Notes under the pieces: generated by a model
Seen by the model: only the letters and a program-made list of their open reading frames with translations
What the model was told of the DNA's origin: nothing
Database searches by the model: none
Program-made: the position numbers and the translations under genes
Shown: positions 6,225 to 8,381 of the stretch, piece after piece
Numbering within the stretch: position 1 is the first letter of the stretch
Layout of the letters: the number at the start of each line of letters is the position of its first letter
NCBI GenBank assembly: GCA_014379665.1
Contig: JACMLK010000203.1
Coordinates: forward strand, 1-8,381
DNA from: Saprospiraceae bacterium
GTDB taxonomy: Bacteria; Bacteroidota; Bacteroidia; Chitinophagales; Saprospiraceae
DNA length: 8,381 nt
Direction of reading: 5' to 3'

Positions 6225-7523
6225 TTACAACACCTCAGCTACAATAAATATACTACCACCCACATAAATCAAGTCATCTTTTGTTGCTTTGGTTTTAGCT
6301 GCTGCAAGTGCTTTCCTCACGGACACATATGCTTTGCCTTTGAGTCCATAACTGTTAGCCATGGTCCTTAGATCTTTGGCCGGTAATCCTCTTGGAATAT
6401 TTGCTTTTGTAAAATAATAGGAAGCATCTGAAGGAAATAAATGTAAGATTTTGCTCAGGTCTTTATCATTTACAAAACCTATGACAATATGCAGACGCCG
6501 AAAAGACATCTTTTTTATTGCTCCAAAAACTAACTTTAAGCCTCCTTCATTATGAGCGCTGTCAGCTATTATCAGAGGGTGATGTTGTAATATTTCCCAT
6601 CTTCCTATATATTTTGTTTTTTCTTTGAGCGTCGGAAAAAACAATTTAATTTTTTCTGCAGATATATTTATTTTTCGCGATAAATGGTGCAAAACAAATA
6701 AACCTGAAATCAGATTTTTTTCCTGATATGGTCCGCTTAGGTCTGTAGTCAGTTCATCGATCCACAGTGAACCATCCACATAAACACTATATTTTTTAGA
6801 ACCATTGCCAGTTGAATGGAGCTCAGTCAATGTAATATGATCCTGAGCAAACATGATCGGACTATTTTGAACTTTTGCTTTCTCCAAAAAAATGTTTTGG
6901 ATATTTTCCTGTCGTTCACCAATAATGACCGGAACACCGGCTTTAATAATTCCTGCTTTTTCAAGAGCGATCTCTTCCAATGAATTACCGAGTAAATTCT
7001 GGTGATCGTAACTGATATTTGTGATAACAGATACCATAGGTTGAATCACATTAGTGGAATCCAGTCTTCCTCCAAGACCAGTCTCAATAACAGCATAATC
7101 CACTTTTTGATTTTCAAAATAAGAAAAAGCCAATGCAACCGTCATTTCAAAAAAGGAAGGTTTTATTTCTTCTAAGGCTGACTTGTATTTATTTATAAAA
7201 TTCAATATGAAGTGTCTCGAAATGTACTTTCCGTTGATTTTTATTCTTTCCCTGAAATCCTTATAATGCGGTGAAGTGTATACACCCACCTTATAGCCTT
7301 GTGCCTGAAGACCTGCAGCCACAATGTGTGATGTAGTTCCTTTACCATTAGTTCCTGCGATATGAATAGTTTTAACCAGGTCCTGTGGGTTTCCTGCCAA
7401 TTTGCATAGTGCTATAGTATTGGTAAGATCTTTTATGTAAGCTGAAGCTCCTTGTCTTTGAAACATCGGTAACTGAGTATACATGTAATTAAGTACATCA
7501 GTATATGATTTAAAGGGAGTCAT
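6225..7523 (-). CDS. folC: Bifunctional dihydrofolate synthase/folylpolyglutamate synthase
   Basis: FolC ligates glutamate to dihydropteroate and then adds further glutamates to folates, using ATP (EC 6.3.2.12 and 6.3.2.17). It is a Mur-ligase-type enzyme of 432 residues, normal length. Motifs in order: the P-loop GTNGKGT (57-63), YTSPH (82-86), ETGLGGRLDSTN (147-158), NISYDHQ (169-175, with the conserved His174), LEKAGI (187-192, where Lys189 is the usual carbamylated lysine), SGPYQEKN (263-270), GRWE (307-310) and DSAHNEGG (321-328), a variant of the family DGAHN with Ser for Gly. ATG 7523 is firm because the next upstream in-frame codon is TAA (7524-7526). No Shine-Dalgarno is seen. Whether the second activity is present cannot be told from sequence alone. 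ubiX follows on the same strand. Confidence 0.95.
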   Translation of the reverse strand: MTPFKSYTDVLNYMYTQLPMFQRQGASAYIKDLTNTIALCKLAGNPQDLVKTIHIAGTNGKGTTSHIVAAGLQAQGYKVGVYTSPHYKDFRERIKINGKYISRHFILNFINKYKSALEEIKPSFFEMTVALAFSYFENQKVDYAVIETGLGGRLDSTNVIQPMVSVITNISYDHQNLLGNSLEEIALEKAGIIKAGVPVIIGERQENIQNIFLEKAKVQNSPIMFAQDHITLTELHSTGNGSKKYSVYVDGSLWIDELTTDLSGPYQEKNLISGLFVLHHLSRKINISAEKIKLFFPTLKEKTKYIGRWEILQHHPLIIADSAHNEGGLKLVFGAIKKMSFRRLHIVIGFVNDKDLSKILHLFPSDASYYFTKANIPRGLPAKDLRTMANSYGLKGKAYVSVRKALAAAKTKATKDDLIYVGGSIFIVAEVL

Positions 7524-7540
7524 TTATAGAGTTGAGTCCA

Positions 7541-7575
7541 CAAAAGAATGCATTTTAAATGTCATTACCACAAAA
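7541..7575 (-). promoter_or_regulatory. Candidate folC promoter carrying a direct repeat
   Basis: On the minus strand TTTTG (7575-7571) is followed, 22 bases later, by TTCTTTTG (7548-7541), one base off the -7 consensus TAnnTTTG. The spacing is at the long end of the range reported for Flavobacterium promoters. Both boxes lie in exact copies of TTTTGTGG (plus-strand CCACAAAA at 7538-7545 and 7568-7575), 30 bases apart from start to start. The start of transcription would fall about 10 bases before the ATG. This is a weak motif match. Confidence 0.28.
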
Positions 7576-7618
7576 TGATTATAAAAAATATATATTGGAT
7601 TGGGGATAGGGTAGGTAT

Positions 7619-7659
7619 AAAAAAAATGAGACCGGTCTAATTCCCCTTGAACCGGTCTC
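7619..7659 (-). terminator. Rho-independent terminator for the transcript of the 7888-8364 gene
   Basis: On the minus strand the 9-base stem GAGACCGGT (7659-7651) pairs perfectly with ACCGGTCTC (7636-7628) around a 14-base loop (7650-7637). One base later comes a run of eight T (7626-7619). The stem is GC-rich in otherwise AT-rich DNA. The T-run is on the minus-strand side only, so it ends transcription coming from the acidic-protein gene and insulates folC. It sits 228 bases beyond that gene's stop. The plus-strand copy AGACCGGTCT (7629-7638) is also a 10-base palindrome. Confidence 0.85.
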
Positions 7660-7887
7660 GAGTAACAATTTGCTTAAGTATTCCTTAAATAAATCTGAAC
7701 TGTATTATATAGTTCCAATACCATGCCAAAAACAGAATTTACCGTTTTTAAAATACATCAATACACATATTCGATTTAAATGAAGCACATAAGATATTAA
7801 CTTTTAGTTATCTTTAAAGTGAATAAAAAGATATATGAAAAATAAAATTATGATTGTTGAAATAATAACTGAAGATTGAGGTTCAGT
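7660..7887 (-). other. Non-coding stretch between the acidic-protein gene and its terminator
   Basis: These 228 AT-rich bases hold no convincing ORF on either strand; the longest tempting one is a 14-codon frame at 7835-7879 on the plus strand. Short inverted repeats are visible: TATCTTT (7809-7815) with AAAGATA (7827-7833), AAAAAC (7728-7733) with GTTTTT (7744-7749), and GAACTGTA (7697-7704) with TATAGTTC (7708-7715), the last with one G-U pair on the plus strand. They could be a long 3' untranslated region or a small RNA ending at the terminator at 7619-7659, but base composition alone can produce such pairings. No known RNA family is recognised. Confidence 0.4.
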
Positions 7888-8364
7888 TTATGCAGCATTT
7901 AATTGGTCAATGGTATCAATAATGGACTTGCAGGCCACAAATATAATTTCACTTCCCACTGGGGTGACCAGATTTTCTTCATCCTGCTGGATGCTGTCTT
8001 CTATTAATGCCAAAAGGTCTTCCTGTTTGTAGTTTTCAAAAAATATGTCCAATACCTTGTTAAAGTCCTTAGTATTGGATGTGTTAAATAAATCCCAGTT
8101 CGCTTCTTCCCATTTTTCCAGTACACTGCCTTTTATTACAGGTACTTTTTGTAATGTCGATTTGCAACTGAAATAAATGATGCAACTCAGATATTCGAGA
8201 AGCGCCATTTCATCATGCGTAAGTAAACTATAGTTCTCCTGATCGAGAAATGCAACTAAATCCTTCTGTTCGTTGGTAAGAATGGTCATATCTGACAGAT
8301 ATGCTGATTCATCATCATATTTTTCAATCATCAGATTGATCGTATTTTCAGAGATAATCATCAT
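7888..8364 (-). CDS. Hypothetical acidic protein, family not recognised
   Basis: The product is 158 residues long and cytoplasmic by appearance: no signal peptide, no membrane helix. I counted 30 Asp/Glu, 10 Lys and no Arg, so it is strongly acidic. The N-terminal half is helical in character (MIISENTINLMIEKYDDE, then LTNEQKDLVAFLDQEN and LTHDEMALLEYLS). The C-terminal half contains WEEANWDLFN (85-94), LDIFFENYKQEDLLALIED (105-123) and EIIFVACKSIIDTID (139-153). Cysteines lie at 61, 67 and 145. The general pattern resembles uncharacterised proteins I recall from Bacteroidota, but no function can be given. Two adjacent Met codons start the frame (8364 or 8361); either may be used. Only 17 bases upstream are in the window, so its promoter is not visible. 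Its transcript should end at the terminator at 7619-7659. Confidence 0.75.
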   Translation of the reverse strand: MMIISENTINLMIEKYDDESAYLSDMTILTNEQKDLVAFLDQENYSLLTHDEMALLEYLSCIIYFSCKSTLQKVPVIKGSVLEKWEEANWDLFNTSNTKDFNKVLDIFFENYKQEDLLALIEDSIQQDEENLVTPVGSEIIFVACKSIIDTIDQLNAA

Positions 8365-8381
8365 TTTAAAGGATTTTTTTA

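Noticed and set aside
7835..7879. A 14-codon plus-strand ORF beginning MKNKIMIVEI
   Set aside because: It has no ribosome site and no promoter, and lies in AT-rich DNA where such short frames are expected by chance.

Overview
The window looks like chromosomal housekeeping DNA from an AT-rich member of the Bacteroidota, plausibly Saprospiraceae-like. This is inferred from three things. TopA ends in four TopA-C repeats instead of zinc ribbons. Shine-Dalgarno sequences are mostly absent. A perfect Bacteroidota-type -7 promoter element (TAnnTTTG) lies upstream of the TPR gene. No mobile element, phage gene, CRISPR array, tRNA or rRNA was seen.

Layout. The plus strand opens inside topA (DNA topoisomerase I), whose reading frame is broken by an in-frame TAA at 114-116 and then runs to 1424. 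An AT-rich gap (1425-1666) with an interrupted inverted repeat and a candidate promoter leads to a secreted TPR protein with a TonB-C-like end (1667-2758). A second gap (2759-2906) holds a degenerate 8-9 bp tandem array and a small inverted repeat. A tight three-gene plus-strand cluster follows: arginine deiminase (2907-4163), a hotdog thioesterase (4182-4589) and a YihY/BrkB-type membrane protein (4586-5548). Convergent to it on the minus strand are folC (7523-6225) and then ubiX (6135-5575). The 364-base gap 7524-7887 holds a candidate folC promoter, a strong minus-strand intrinsic terminator (7619-7659) and about 230 bases with no convincing gene. The last gene (8364-7888, minus) encodes a small acidic protein with no arginine and no recognised family.

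How the genes relate. TopA relaxes negatively supercoiled DNA. FolC makes folylpolyglutamates. UbiX makes prenylated FMN for UbiD-type decarboxylases. Arginine deiminase turns arginine into citrulline and ammonia. These are separate functions and do not form one pathway. Apart from the deiminase-thioesterase-BrkB cluster and possible folC-ubiX cotranscription, I see no dedicated system. The most striking observation is the premature stop in topA, which removes only one residue of an otherwise continuous alignable frame; it is either a real split or nonsense allele or a sequence error.
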